NCBI RefSeq assembly: GCF_022369435.1
Contig: NZ_CP059597.1
Span: 1,116,001 to 1,180,000, forward strand
DNA length: 64,000 nucleotides
Direction of reading: 5' to 3'
Source of the DNA: Campylobacter sp. RM10537
GTDB taxonomy: Bacteria > Campylobacterota > Campylobacteria > Campylobacterales > Campylobacteraceae
Positions 19,028-27,835 of the stretch are shown here, one piece after another. The translations under genes and the position numbers were made by a program. The notes beneath the pieces are model-generated. The model saw nothing but the letters and a program-made list of their open reading frames with translations. It did not search any database and was not told the origin of the DNA. Position 1 is the first letter of the stretch; each line of letters starts with the position of its first letter.

Positions 19028-19065
19028 TTTTCTCTCTTTTTTTTGAGTAAAAAAAGGAGAGAAAA
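19028..19065 (+). promoter_or_regulatory. 17 bp hairpin sequestering the flgN ribosome-binding site
   Basis: Left arm 19028-19044 pairs with right arm 19049-19065 around a GAGT loop: 16 Watson-Crick pairs and one T-G pair by hand count. The right arm contains AAGGAGA (19054-19060), the Shine-Dalgarno sequence of flgN, so the site is entirely buried. No U-run follows, so it is not an intrinsic terminator. Confidence 0.8.
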
Positions 19066-19066
19066 A

Positions 19067-19501
19067 ATGCTTAAAAAACATCTTGATGAAGTTAATGCTA
19101 TTTTAGAAAAATTAATAGCATTAACCCAAGAAGATATAGAAAATATAAAAGTTGCAAAACATGATACCGTTGCACCTAGTGTTGAAGAAAAAAATAAATT
19201 AATTTCTGAATTTACAACAGCTAAAAAACAACTCGATGCTGCTTTAGTAGCTTTAAACAATAGCTCTACCAAAGGACTTAGTGAATTACTTGATGAAGAG
19301 GATAAAGAAAAATTAGATTTATTGAAAAAAAATCTTCAAACTCTTCATTCTGCTAATAAAGAATATGCCAAATTCGTACTTATTATTAAAGATTTTTTTG
19401 ATGGTTTAGTCAATAAGATGTTTAATCTCAATGATGGAACAAATAATGCTTATGGTGATAAAAAGACTACTCCAGAGTCAATTTTTAAGATTAATGTATA
19501 A
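19067..19501 (+). CDS. flgN: FlgN-like chaperone for hook-associated proteins
   Basis: A 144-residue all-helical protein of the FlgN class, starting at ATG 19067. An upstream in-frame TTG at 19043 lies inside the hairpin and would have no ribosome site. The sequence is rich in heptads ('LKKHLDEVNAILEKLIALTQ', 'EKLDLLKKNLQTLHSANKEY'). Between flgM and flgK it is the expected export chaperone for FlgK/FlgL. The weak sequence conservation of FlgN makes context the main evidence. Confidence 0.75.
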   Translation: MLKKHLDEVNAILEKLIALTQEDIENIKVAKHDTVAPSVEEKNKLISEFTTAKKQLDAALVALNNSSTKGLSELLDEEDKEKLDLLKKNLQTLHSANKEYAKFVLIIKDFFDGLVNKMFNLNDGTNNAYGDKKTTPESIFKINV

Positions 19502-19512
19502 GGAATAAGAAT

Positions 19513-21339
19513 ATGGGTATTTTTGGAACTTTATATACGGGAGTTACAGGCTTAAAAGCAAGCGAAGTACAAATTGCAACCACCAGTAATAATATTTCTA
19601 ATGCAAATGCGACTTTTTATACTCGACAAAGAGTTGTGCAAACAACCAATGGTTACGTTTCATCTAATGGAGTTCAAGTAGGAACAGGTACAGCCATCGA
19701 AAGTATTGTTCGTTTGCACGATGAATATTCTTATTTTAAACTAAAGGGAGCTTCAACTCAATTAGAATACACTAAATATATGGCTTCAACCTTGCAAGAA
19801 ATTTCTGAACGTTTTCCAGATTTGCAAAATACAGGGATTTTACAGGATTTAGAAAATTACAATAAAGCATGGAATGATTTTGCATCCAATCCTAATGAAA
19901 ATGCTACAAAAATAGCCCTTGTGAAAGCTTCTCAAACATTAACAGAAAGTATTAACAATACTTTTTCAACCTTAGATAAAATTCAAAAGAAAATCAACAA
20001 CGATATTAAATCAACTGTGGAAGAAATTAATAGAATTGGCGAAGAAATCGCGACAATTAATAAACAAATTTATGGCCAAGAAGCTCTTCCAACAGAACAC
20101 GCAAACGAATTAAGAGATAGAAGAGATGAGCTAGAACTTACCCTTTCAAAGCTTGTAAGTGCAGTAGCTAGTAAAAATGAAATCAATCAAGATAATCGTT
20201 TAGATACAACTATAACTGATCCAGGACATCAATATAATCTTAGTATTGAAGGTTTTAGCATAGTAGATGGGATTAATTTTCATCCGCTAAAACTCGATTA
20301 TGATGATAAAAATAAATCTTATAGTATTTATTATGAAACTGCAGATGAAAAAGTAAGAGACCTAACTGGTAAAATTTCAGGGGGGCAATTAGGTGCTCAG
20401 CTTGATTTACGCGGTAGAAATTATGATAAAAGTAAAGGAAAATATAGCGACGGGATTATACAAGGTTATATGGATTCTTTAGACACTTTTTCCAAAACAA
20501 TGATCAATGAAACCAATAATCTTTATGCTAGTTCTGCAAAAAGTCCAGTAACTTCTGATTATCTTCCGGGACTTCAAGGCAATATTCCTTTGATGAATTA
20601 TGATAGAACTATACAACCAGGAAGTTTTGATATCGTTCTTTATGATGAAAAAGGAGATAAAAAAGTTACCAAAACTATTAATATCGATGTTAATACCACC
20701 ATGGATGATATCGTACGCCAAATCAAAGCTAATACAGACGATAATAACAACAAAGATCCAAATGATGATGTTGATGATTTAATTAATGTAAGTTTTAGCT
20801 ACGATCCAACCTCCAATGATGGATTATTTCAACTTACTGCAAAATCAGGATATAAGATAGCCATAGAAGATAAAGGAACAAATTTTGCAGGTGCTTTTAG
20901 CATAGGAGGGTTTTTTAGTGGAAATAGTGCAAGTGATATTAAAGTAAAAGATTCTATTTTAAGCGATCCAAGCACAGTAAGAGCTAGTCTAAATGGGGTT
21001 GATAGCGGTAATGATATGGCAAATAAAATCATACAACTTCAATATGATAAGGTTAATTTTTACAATGAAGATGGAACCATTGACCATCTTACCATGGAAG
21101 AATATTATCGTAAATTTACAGGAAAAATAGGCTCTGATGGGGAAAATAATAATGTAGTTAATGCTAGCAATCAAACCTTTTACAATTCTGTATATAGCGA
21201 GTATCAATCTAAAAGTGGAGTTAATACCAATGAAGAACTTGCAGCCTTAATACAATGGCAATCAAGCTATGGCGCCTCTGCTAAAATTGTTACTACCATT
21301 GATCAAATGCTAGATACTTTACTAGGAATTAAATCATAA
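19513..21339 (+). CDS. flgK: Hook-filament junction protein FlgK (HAP1)
   Basis: A 608-residue hook-associated protein. The N-terminal D0 helix 'GVTGLKASEVQIATTSNNIS' followed by 'NANATFYTRQRVV' is the flagellar rod/hook signature, and the C-terminus 'NTNEELAALIQWQSSYGASAK' is the matching D0 helix. The central domains (about 330-510) are variable. It forms the first junction zone between hook and filament, and its loss in other Campylobacter leaves cells with hooks but no filament. It is 11 bp from flgN, with a GGAATAAGAAT leader. Confidence 0.95.
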   Translation: MGIFGTLYTGVTGLKASEVQIATTSNNISNANATFYTRQRVVQTTNGYVSSNGVQVGTGTAIESIVRLHDEYSYFKLKGASTQLEYTKYMASTLQEISERFPDLQNTGILQDLENYNKAWNDFASNPNENATKIALVKASQTLTESINNTFSTLDKIQKKINNDIKSTVEEINRIGEEIATINKQIYGQEALPTEHANELRDRRDELELTLSKLVSAVASKNEINQDNRLDTTITDPGHQYNLSIEGFSIVDGINFHPLKLDYDDKNKSYSIYYETADEKVRDLTGKISGGQLGAQLDLRGRNYDKSKGKYSDGIIQGYMDSLDTFSKTMINETNNLYASSAKSPVTSDYLPGLQGNIPLMNYDRTIQPGSFDIVLYDEKGDKKVTKTINIDVNTTMDDIVRQIKANTDDNNNKDPNDDVDDLINVSFSYDPTSNDGLFQLTAKSGYKIAIEDKGTNFAGAFSIGGFFSGNSASDIKVKDSILSDPSTVRASLNGVDSGNDMANKIIQLQYDKVNFYNEDGTIDHLTMEEYYRKFTGKIGSDGENNNVVNASNQTFYNSVYSEYQSKSGVNTNEELAALIQWQSSYGASAKIVTTIDQMLDTLLGIKS

Positions 21340-21349
21340 TCCTAGTAAA
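21318..21349 (+). promoter_or_regulatory. Inverted repeat between flgK and the next gene
   Basis: TTTACTAGGA (21318-21327) and TCCTAGTAAA (21340-21349) form a perfect 10 bp stem with a 12-base loop holding the flgK stop codon. The right arm ends one base before the ATG at 21350. There is no trailing U-run. Confidence 0.6.
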
Positions 21350-22114
21350 ATGTCTGAGATATTAAAAACCAAGCTAGATACTTTAGTAAAATTAAAAAAT
21401 ACCAATAAAGCTTTATTTGAAAACCCAGATCCTTTGCAAGTTGTTAAAATTTACAAGGATGAATTTATTGCTTTGCTTTGTGCTTTATTTGCCTATGGTA
21501 ATGCAAAAAATATAGTTAATTTTTTAAATAAGCTGGATTTTTCTTTACTCGATTCAAGTGAAAAACAAATTCAAAAAAATCTAAAAGGAATAAAATACCG
21601 CTTTCAAAATGAAAGAGATATTTTAGAAATTTTTATTACCCTTTCAAGGCTTAAAAATGAAATTTCTTTAAATGAATTTTTTACTAAAGCTTACCAAAAA
21701 AGACAAAATACTACAGACGCTATCCTTGCTTTCATGAAAAAAATTCAAAAAATAAATTCTTATTCTAGTTATGGATATGATTTTTTCTTTGGAAAAATTT
21801 GGCAAAATATACCAAAATCACCGCTTAAAAGATATCATATGTACTTTAGGTGGATGGTTAGAAAAGATGAGCTTGATCTTGGAATTTTTACTAATATACA
21901 CACAAAAGATCTTTTGATTCCTCTTGATACTCATCTTTTTAAAATTTCCTTGACTTTAGGACTTTTAAAGCGTAAAATATATGATTATAAAAGTGTGTTA
22001 GAGCTTACCAAGAAGTTAAAAGAATTTGATGCAAATGATCCTGTTAAATATGACTTTGCACTTTATCGCTTAGGACAAAGCAAGGAGATTGATACATGGG
22101 CTTTGAACATTTAG
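21350..22114 (+). CDS. TIGR02757/DUF2400-family protein
   Basis: A 254-residue protein matching the TIGR02757 pattern: 'DEFIALLCALFAYGNAKNIVNFL' near the N-terminus, then 'YRFQNERDILEIFITLSRL', 'FRWMVRKDELDLGIF' and 'LLIPLDTHLFKISLTLGLLKRK'. The helix-rich layout with a late 'DTH' and 'FALYRLGQ' recalls HhH-type DNA glycosylase folds, but I see no proven function. It has no obvious Shine-Dalgarno sequence and begins right after an inverted repeat. It overlaps the next gene by 19 bases. Confidence 0.7.
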   Translation: MSEILKTKLDTLVKLKNTNKALFENPDPLQVVKIYKDEFIALLCALFAYGNAKNIVNFLNKLDFSLLDSSEKQIQKNLKGIKYRFQNERDILEIFITLSRLKNEISLNEFFTKAYQKRQNTTDAILAFMKKIQKINSYSSYGYDFFFGKIWQNIPKSPLKRYHMYFRWMVRKDELDLGIFTNIHTKDLLIPLDTHLFKISLTLGLLKRKIYDYKSVLELTKKLKEFDANDPVKYDFALYRLGQSKEIDTWALNI

Positions 22115-22860
22115 ATACAATTTATTATATTATATTATTTTTTGCAGCACTTTTTGCAGGTTTTATAGACTCAATAGTTGGTGGAGGCGGACTTATAACC
22201 TTGCCAGCATTAATAGCTTGCGGGATTCCTGCACATTTATCTATCGCAACTAATAAAGTTCAAAGCGTATGTGGAGCTTTTACTGCAACAATTACTTATT
22301 TTAAATCCACAACTTTACCTTATCTAGCTTGGGGGATATTTTTCACTGCGGTGGGTGCTATTATAGGAAGCTATAGCGTACTTTTTGTAAAGGATGAAAA
22401 TTTAAAAATCATTATTCTAATCTGTTTAACTTTAACTTTTTTATATACAGCTTTACGCCCAAATTTAGGAAAGTATGAAAACAATCCAAAGATTAAAAAT
22501 ATTAAAATTTTTTATCTTATTTGTGGTTTAACTTTAGGTTTTTATGATGGTTTTTTAGGCTCTGGAACCGGATCTTTTTGGATATTTGCTTGCGTAACCT
22601 TACTTGGCTTTAATATGAAAAAAGCAAGTATGAATACAAAAATTTTAAATTTTACAAGCAATATTATCGCTTTAATTATTTTTTTATGGCAGTATGAAGT
22701 TTTATGGAAAGTCGGATTAGTCATGGCCGTTGGACAAATTTTAGGAGCTTTTTTGGGTTCTAAACTTGTATTAAAAAGTAATGGAAAATTTATTAAAAGC
22801 TTATTTTTAATCGTAGTAGGTATAACCATCATCAAAGTTGCTTGGGATTATTTTTCTTGA
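22096..22860 (+). CDS. TauE/SafE-family membrane permease (Cj1468-like)
   Basis: A 254-residue membrane protein with about eight helices. It carries the family hallmark 'AGFIDSIVGGGGLITLPALI' (about 20-39) and its second-half echo 'GFYDGFLGSGTGSFWIFACV' (about 152-171). TauE/SafE proteins export or import small sulfur-containing or organic anions; the substrate here is unknown. It begins inside the end of the preceding gene and is the last gene of the rightward flagellar-side block. Confidence 0.85.
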   Translation: MGFEHLDTIYYIILFFAALFAGFIDSIVGGGGLITLPALIACGIPAHLSIATNKVQSVCGAFTATITYFKSTTLPYLAWGIFFTAVGAIIGSYSVLFVKDENLKIIILICLTLTFLYTALRPNLGKYENNPKIKNIKIFYLICGLTLGFYDGFLGSGTGSFWIFACVTLLGFNMKKASMNTKILNFTSNIIALIIFLWQYEVLWKVGLVMAVGQILGAFLGSKLVLKSNGKFIKSLFLIVVGITIIKVAWDYFS

Positions 22861-22993
22861 ATTTTAAATTTATTTGAAAAATACAAAAATATCTTTTAAA
22901 AATAATCAAACTTGATACTTAGATGAAAAATTATGCTTTTTTATTTTTAAATTCTTTTTTTATCCTTCTTATCTCAAACCATAATTTGATATA

Positions 22994-23003
22994 CCCCCCC
23001 CCC
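22994..23003 (-). repeat. Homopolymeric G10 tract (C10 on the plus strand), likely phase-variable
   Basis: Ten consecutive G on the coding strand near the 3' end of the transferase relic. With nine G the frame reads 'WYGGGYIKLWFEIRRIKKEF', which parallels 'WYKGGLFRFWFKIKKLKKEI' at the end of the other relic. With ten it ends in 'WYGGGVYQIMV'. Campylobacter poly-G tracts of 8 or more commonly change length in culture. Confidence 0.85.
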
Positions 23004-23019
23004 ATACCAATTATTGTTA

Positions 23020-23165
23020 GCTTTTATTAAAGCTTCTCCTAATTTATAAGATAAATGTTCTTTAAATTTTAAAGCCTCATTATAATCAGGATAAGATTCT
23101 AAAGGAGGTAATTTTAAAGAAGGATCTTTTTTTATTTTTTCTTGATAAATTTTTTGTTCTTGTTT
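23020..23165 (-). repeat. 146 bp repeat, inverted copy of 11768-11913
   Basis: Second copy of the transferase C-terminal module; 141 of 146 positions agree with 11768-11913 on the other strand by hand alignment. The identical core is 23041-23100. Confidence 0.9.
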
Positions 23166-24536
23166 GTGTTTATCTTTTATATAAGATAAAACATAAGGCA
23201 TTCTTATATAACCTAGTATGCTTTTTGAATTTTCTATCATAGCTTGACCTAGTTTATAAGAAAGTTGGTTTTGAATTCTTGCTTTAGCTGAATTAGCTTG
23301 AGAATTTGATAATTGAGTCTTTAAAGCATTGATTTGATTTTGCAAGGGCATTAATTTAATCAGATCCATTACGCTGCAATACTCATCTATAATTTCTTTA
23401 TACCACTCTATTGAAGATATAAGGTGATTAAAATTATATTCTTTTTCAATTTCTATGTTTTCTCTGATTAAAGCTTTGAAATCTATATTTTCATTATGAT
23501 AATTTCCTTCAGTAGAGGCAAGAAGAAGTCCTACAAATCCTACAGAATTATTTTTGCTTAAAATTGTTGTATTTTCAGTTATTTTGATATTTCTATTATA
23601 GGTATCGAAAAAAATGAAACTAGATAATCAATATTTCTATTAAAAGAATTATTTGTATTTTTATTCTTTATTTCAAGCTCACAATTATTTTGTTCATTCC
23701 AAATATGAACTCCTAAAATAGTATGACCATGATATATCTTGTTAAATTCTAGTTCATTTTTTAACTCATAAATTTCTTCTTGACAAAGCCAGCTTGATTT
23801 ATTTTTAAAATTATTTTCATCGATATTTTCCATTTCTCTAACGTTTAAAGCAATAAATTTAGGATTATCATTTAATATATTTAATTTTTTAGGGAAAGAA
23901 AAATTTTCAATATTATTAGCTATTTTTTCACCAATTTCTCTCGTAATAAAATCAAAACCATGAGCCTCATCTCTTCTTATAAAATCATACAAATTTTTCT
24001 TAAGATAATATTCATTTAAATCAATGATATTAAAACCGTATTTATTGATTAATTTTTTATGTAAAGCATAAACTAATTTTGAGCATTGTATGTTATGCCA
24101 CTTTTGAGGATTTGGAAAAGAAAACAAAGAATTTTTTTATTTAGAAAATATAATTCTTTATGTAACCAATTGATAACTTGATAACTTTTAAAAAATAATT
24201 CAATTGAATTGTAGCGACCTATATCATTAACATTAGATGTATTTATAATTAAATCTGCATTTTTTAAAATTTGATCATTTCTTTTCAATTCATATAAATT
24301 TTGTAAAGCAGGTGTTAAACCTAATGATAAATTTATTACATTAATTCCTTTATTTTTTAAACCTTGTGTGATTCCATTTTTAAACGCAAAATTACTTTCG
24401 CCAAGTAAAACTACATTTTTCTTATCCATAAAAAAATTCCTAATTATTATTTTGTTATAATTTTAAAAAACTTATTTTATCAAAAAAATAATTCAAAATT
24501 TAAATAATATTTATAAGTATAAGAAACATTAATAAA

Positions 24537-25715
24537 TTAAAAATTTGCTCCAGAGCTAAGCTCCCATATCGGCAAAAAAATACCAAGAGCTAATAATAAA
24601 ACCAAAATTGCGACAAATAAGGTCATCAAAGGCTCAAGTAAAATTAAAAATTTATCTATAAGATTTTCCATTTTATTTTCATAATATTTTGAAATTTCCT
24701 CAGTTAAAAATTCAAGTTTTGAACTTTTCATCGCAATATTGAGCATAGAAAGAACCAAAGGATCAAATATGCCTATTTTCTTAAAAGCATGAGTGATTTC
24801 AAGTCCAGAATCTATAAAAGATAGAAGTTTTTTGTATTTTGAGATAATTTGTTTATTTTCAAGTCCTAAAATTGCTAAATTAAAAGCTTTAGAAAGTGAA
24901 ATTCCATTTTTTAAAAGTAAAGAAAAAACCATAAAAAAATAATAATTTTGACTATAAATAATGAAATTTGAAAATAAAGGTATTTTTAAAAAAATAAAAT
25001 CACAAATATAGGCAAAAAAATAAGATTTTTTATACATAAAATAAACAAAGATAAAAATAAATACCAATAAAAAAGCAAATACAATAACGTAATTTTGCAA
25101 AAAATCATAAATTTGAAGCATTATAATGGTTATTAAAGGTAGATTAATATTTAAATTTTCAAATAAATCTTTAAAATTAGGTATTACAAAAAGCATCAAA
25201 AAAATAAAAGCTGCACAAATACTAATAAAAACAAATAAAGGATATCGCATAGCCTTTTTAAATCTCTTTTTATTTTCTAAACTTTTTTCTCTAAGTTTAG
25301 CAATTTGTAAAAAATTTTCACTCAATTTCCCAGTGCTTTGTGCCGTTTTTATTAGGGCTAATTCTGCATAATTTAGTCCAAAATTAGCATTTTCAAAAGC
25401 AAGATTTAAATTTTGTCCTAAAAGTAAATTATCAAGAACTTTATTTATACCTTTAAATGAATGAATTTTTACAAGCTCCTTAAAAGCTTCCTGTATACTT
25501 AATCCAGCTTCACAAAGCAAAGATAATTCTTTAAAAAAGAGTATAAAATACTCGCTATTTATTTTTCTAACATAATTTTTTTGTTTCTCTTTAATGCTAA
25601 TAATTTTCCAATTTTTATCCAAAGCTTTAGCTTGTGCAGTGTTTAAATTTTCAGCCTTGATGAGTTTTTTATATCTTTTTTGCGCTTTAATGATTTCAAG
25701 CTCATAAAGTTTCAT
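24537..25715 (-). CDS. ctsF: Transformation system inner-membrane protein CtsF (type II secretion F family)
   Basis: A 392-residue GspF/PilC-type platform protein. It has two T2SSF domains (about 45-165 and 245-365): 'FFKELSLLCEAGLSIQEAFKEL' and 'FFMVFSLLLKNGISLSKAFNLA'. Transmembrane segments follow each ('FVFISICAAFIFLMLFVIP', 'LLEPLMTLFVAILVLLLALGIF'). Campylobacter lacks type IV pili but uses the Cts proteins for DNA uptake, and CtsF is required for natural transformation in C. jejuni. The start overlaps ctsE by 14 bases, and this is the last gene of the operon. Confidence 0.92.
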   Translation of the reverse strand: MKLYELEIIKAQKRYKKLIKAENLNTAQAKALDKNWKIISIKEKQKNYVRKINSEYFILFFKELSLLCEAGLSIQEAFKELVKIHSFKGINKVLDNLLLGQNLNLAFENANFGLNYAELALIKTAQSTGKLSENFLQIAKLREKSLENKKRFKKAMRYPLFVFISICAAFIFLMLFVIPNFKDLFENLNINLPLITIIMLQIYDFLQNYVIVFAFLLVFIFIFVYFMYKKSYFFAYICDFIFLKIPLFSNFIIYSQNYYFFMVFSLLLKNGISLSKAFNLAILGLENKQIISKYKKLLSFIDSGLEITHAFKKIGIFDPLVLSMLNIAMKSSKLEFLTEEISKYYENKMENLIDKFLILLEPLMTLFVAILVLLLALGIFLPIWELSSGANF

Positions 25716-27258
25716 TTAAAACCCTCAAGAGCTCATCTATACTTGTAATACCTTCTCTTGCTTTTTGCAAACCTTGTTCAAACATAGTTTGAAAACCTTT
25801 ATTTTTTGCAAGTGCTAAAATTTCATTTTTGCTTTTATTTTCTCGAATAGCTTGAGAAATCTCATCATCTACCTTTAAGCACTCACCAACTAATTCTCTA
25901 CCTATAAATCCGCTTTGATGACAATATTCACAACCTTTAGCTTCAAAAAAATTCCCTTGAAATTGTTTGTATTGATTACTCTTTTGTTTGCACCTTGGAC
26001 AAAGCTTTCTAACCAAACGTTGTGCGATAATCACGCTAAGTGCAGAAGCGATTAAATAAGGTTTTGCTTTCATATCTAAAAGTCTATCTATAGTCGAAAG
26101 TGCATCATTTGTATGCAAGGTACTTAAAAGCAAATGTCCAGTTAAAGAAGCTTTCAAGGCTATATCAAGGCTTTCTTCATCTCTAATCTCACCTATCATA
26201 ATAATATCAGGATCTTGCCTTAAAATCGCTCTTAAGGCATTATTAAATTCAAATCCTGCCTTAGGATTAAGTAAAATTTGCTGAATTAGAGGCATTTTAT
26301 ATTCTATAGGATCTTCTGCTGTAATGATTTTCTTTTCTATACTCTTTAACACATTCAAACAAGCGTATAAAGTAGTACTTTTACCACTTCCAGTTGGACC
26401 TGTTAGCAAAATCATTCCATGGGGTGATTTTAAAGCTTTTTTCAAAATATCAATATTAATCTTTCCTAAATTTAATTTTTCAAGTTCTAAAATTTCTTTA
26501 TTATGCTTTAAGATCCTTATAACTACACTTTCACCATTTGATAGAGGCAATGATGAAATTCTAAAATCATATTTATTTTCTTTAAATTCAAGTTCAAAAC
26601 TACCATCTTGGGCTTTTCTTGATTCTGCTACATTTAAATGTGCTAAAAATTTAATATGAAAAATCAAAGCTTCATAAATATCTTTTTCAAGATTAACAAA
26701 TTTTTTTAAAATCCCATCCACTCTAAATCTTATCAAGGCATCATTTATTCTAGATTCTATATGAATATCACTTGTATTTATTTTAAGTGCTTCTTCAAGG
26801 ATAAAGTAAAAAATTTGACTGATACAAGTTTGATTTTCTTTTACACCTTCTTGCCATTCAAGTTTAAGTTTAATACTTAGTTTTTTTAGCTCATCTTTAA
26901 TACGAAGAATATTTAAAAATTTTATAATTTTAAACTCATCAGCAAGTGCAATTTCTATTTTTTCAATATCTGTAAAAATTTTTATTTGCTCTAAAAGCTC
27001 TAAAGAGCAAGGTTTTGCACCGACTATATATAAAATATTTTCATTTTTTATTGGTAAAACTTCAAATTTTAAAAGAATACTAAAGGGAAAATTTTCACAA
27101 AATTTCTCATCAAATTCATTTAACTCAATAAATTTTATATTTAAAAAAGATGCTAAAGCTTTTAAAAAATCTTCACTTTTTATACTAAAATTTTGATAAA
27201 TTTGTTCAAGATTTATTTTTTGACTTAAATAATCTTCAAATAAATTTTGATCAATCAT
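25702..27258 (-). CDS. ctsE: Transformation system ATPase CtsE (GspE/PilB family)
   Basis: A 518-residue secretion ATPase. Walker A is 'LTGPTGSGKSTTLYACL' (about 286-302), the Asp box is 'ITAEDPIEYKM', Walker B is 'DIIMIGEIRDEESLDIA' and the His box is 'TGHLLLSTLHTNDA'. The tetracysteine zinc motif typical of GspE appears as 'CPRCKQK...CEYCHQSG'. The N-terminal about 130 residues form the GspE-N adaptor. It should power the platform protein CtsF during DNA uptake. It overlaps ctsX by eight bases at its start. Confidence 0.93.
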   Translation of the reverse strand: MIDQNLFEDYLSQKINLEQIYQNFSIKSEDFLKALASFLNIKFIELNEFDEKFCENFPFSILLKFEVLPIKNENILYIVGAKPCSLELLEQIKIFTDIEKIEIALADEFKIIKFLNILRIKDELKKLSIKLKLEWQEGVKENQTCISQIFYFILEEALKINTSDIHIESRINDALIRFRVDGILKKFVNLEKDIYEALIFHIKFLAHLNVAESRKAQDGSFELEFKENKYDFRISSLPLSNGESVVIRILKHNKEILELEKLNLGKINIDILKKALKSPHGMILLTGPTGSGKSTTLYACLNVLKSIEKKIITAEDPIEYKMPLIQQILLNPKAGFEFNNALRAILRQDPDIIMIGEIRDEESLDIALKASLTGHLLLSTLHTNDALSTIDRLLDMKAKPYLIASALSVIIAQRLVRKLCPRCKQKSNQYKQFQGNFFEAKGCEYCHQSGFIGRELVGECLKVDDEISQAIRENKSKNEILALAKNKGFQTMFEQGLQKAREGITSIDELLRVLNETL

Positions 27259-27835
27259 TTTCTAACTCTTTTTCAATTAATCCATAAGAATCCAAATAGG
27301 CATCTAAAGCTCTTTTAGCTTCATCTTGATAACCCAAAGCTATTTGAGCCTTAGCAAATATTAACCAAGAATCTTCAGCTTTTTTATCAATATCATTAGC
27401 TTTTAATGCCCAAAAAATAGATTTTTTATAATCCTTGATTTGATAATATTCTCGAGCCAAAATTAAAGCTCGCTCATAATTAGGATTTTTATAAAAACTA
27501 TTTTTTAATATAGCAATATTAAATACTTTAGAATCAATTTGTATCTTAGAATTGCTTGCCTTGGTGATATTATTTTCTTGTATAAATTTTTCCCTGATTA
27601 TTTTATTTTTTTCTTGTAAAATCTTAGCTTTTATGATATTTTGCTCTAACTTTTTTTTATAATTTAAAGCTTCAGAGGATATTGATTTTTGTTTATAATG
27701 ATTTTGCACAATTAAAAAAATAACACCAATTAATAAAGCAGTAAAAAGAAAATAAAATAAAATTTTAAAAATTTTTTTCAACAAATATTTTTTATAAGCG
27801 CTCTCAAGCTCACGCACTCTTTCTTGTAAATTCAT
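27251..27835 (-). CDS. ctsX: Transformation system membrane protein CtsX
   Basis: Starting at ATG 27835 gives 194 residues; this ATG overlaps the ctsP stop as ATGA and is preferred over upstream in-frame codons. One transmembrane helix is clear ('ILFYFLFTALLIGVIFLIV', about 24-42). A coiled-coil stretch follows, and the C-terminal half has TPR-like helices ('ALILAREYYQIKDYKKSIFWAL', 'AQIALGYQDEAKRALDAYL'). In C. jejuni the equivalent protein (Cj1472c, CtsX) is membrane-bound, needed for transformation and partners CtsP. The N-terminal end should be cytoplasmic. Confidence 0.85.
   Translation of the reverse strand: MNLQERVRELESAYKKYLLKKIFKILFYFLFTALLIGVIFLIVQNHYKQKSISSEALNYKKKLEQNIIKAKILQEKNKIIREKFIQENNITKASNSKIQIDSKVFNIAILKNSFYKNPNYERALILAREYYQIKDYKKSIFWALKANDIDKKAEDSWLIFAKAQIALGYQDEAKRALDAYLDSYGLIEKELEND

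Larger units (their letters stand above)
22931..24429 (-). pseudogene. Degenerate surface-sugar transferase with SGNH-like N-terminus and poly-G tail
   Basis: A gene of about 500 codons read leftward from ATG 24429 is now in three frames. The start 'KKNVVLLGESNFAFKNGI' has a GxSN block like SGNH/GDSL enzymes and some Campylobacter capsule modification (methyl phosphoramidate) transferases; that match is from memory and tentative. The frame shifts near 24115 ('KKILCFLF' to 'PNPQKWHNIQCSK') and again at a T7 tract near 23607-23613 ('SFIFFDTYNRNIKITENTT' in the next frame). The third part, to 22974, carries the same C-terminal module as the 10368-11986 relic. A G10 tract at 22994-23003 then sets the last residues: G10 gives a stop at 22974, G9 would extend to 22931. 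Confidence 0.78.

Noticed and set aside
19028-19065. Terminator between flgM and flgN
   Set aside because: No U-run follows the stem, and the right arm is the ribosome site of the next gene.
20380-20386. Six-base G run in flgK as a phase-variation site
   Set aside because: Too short for typical slippage, and the reading frame is intact.
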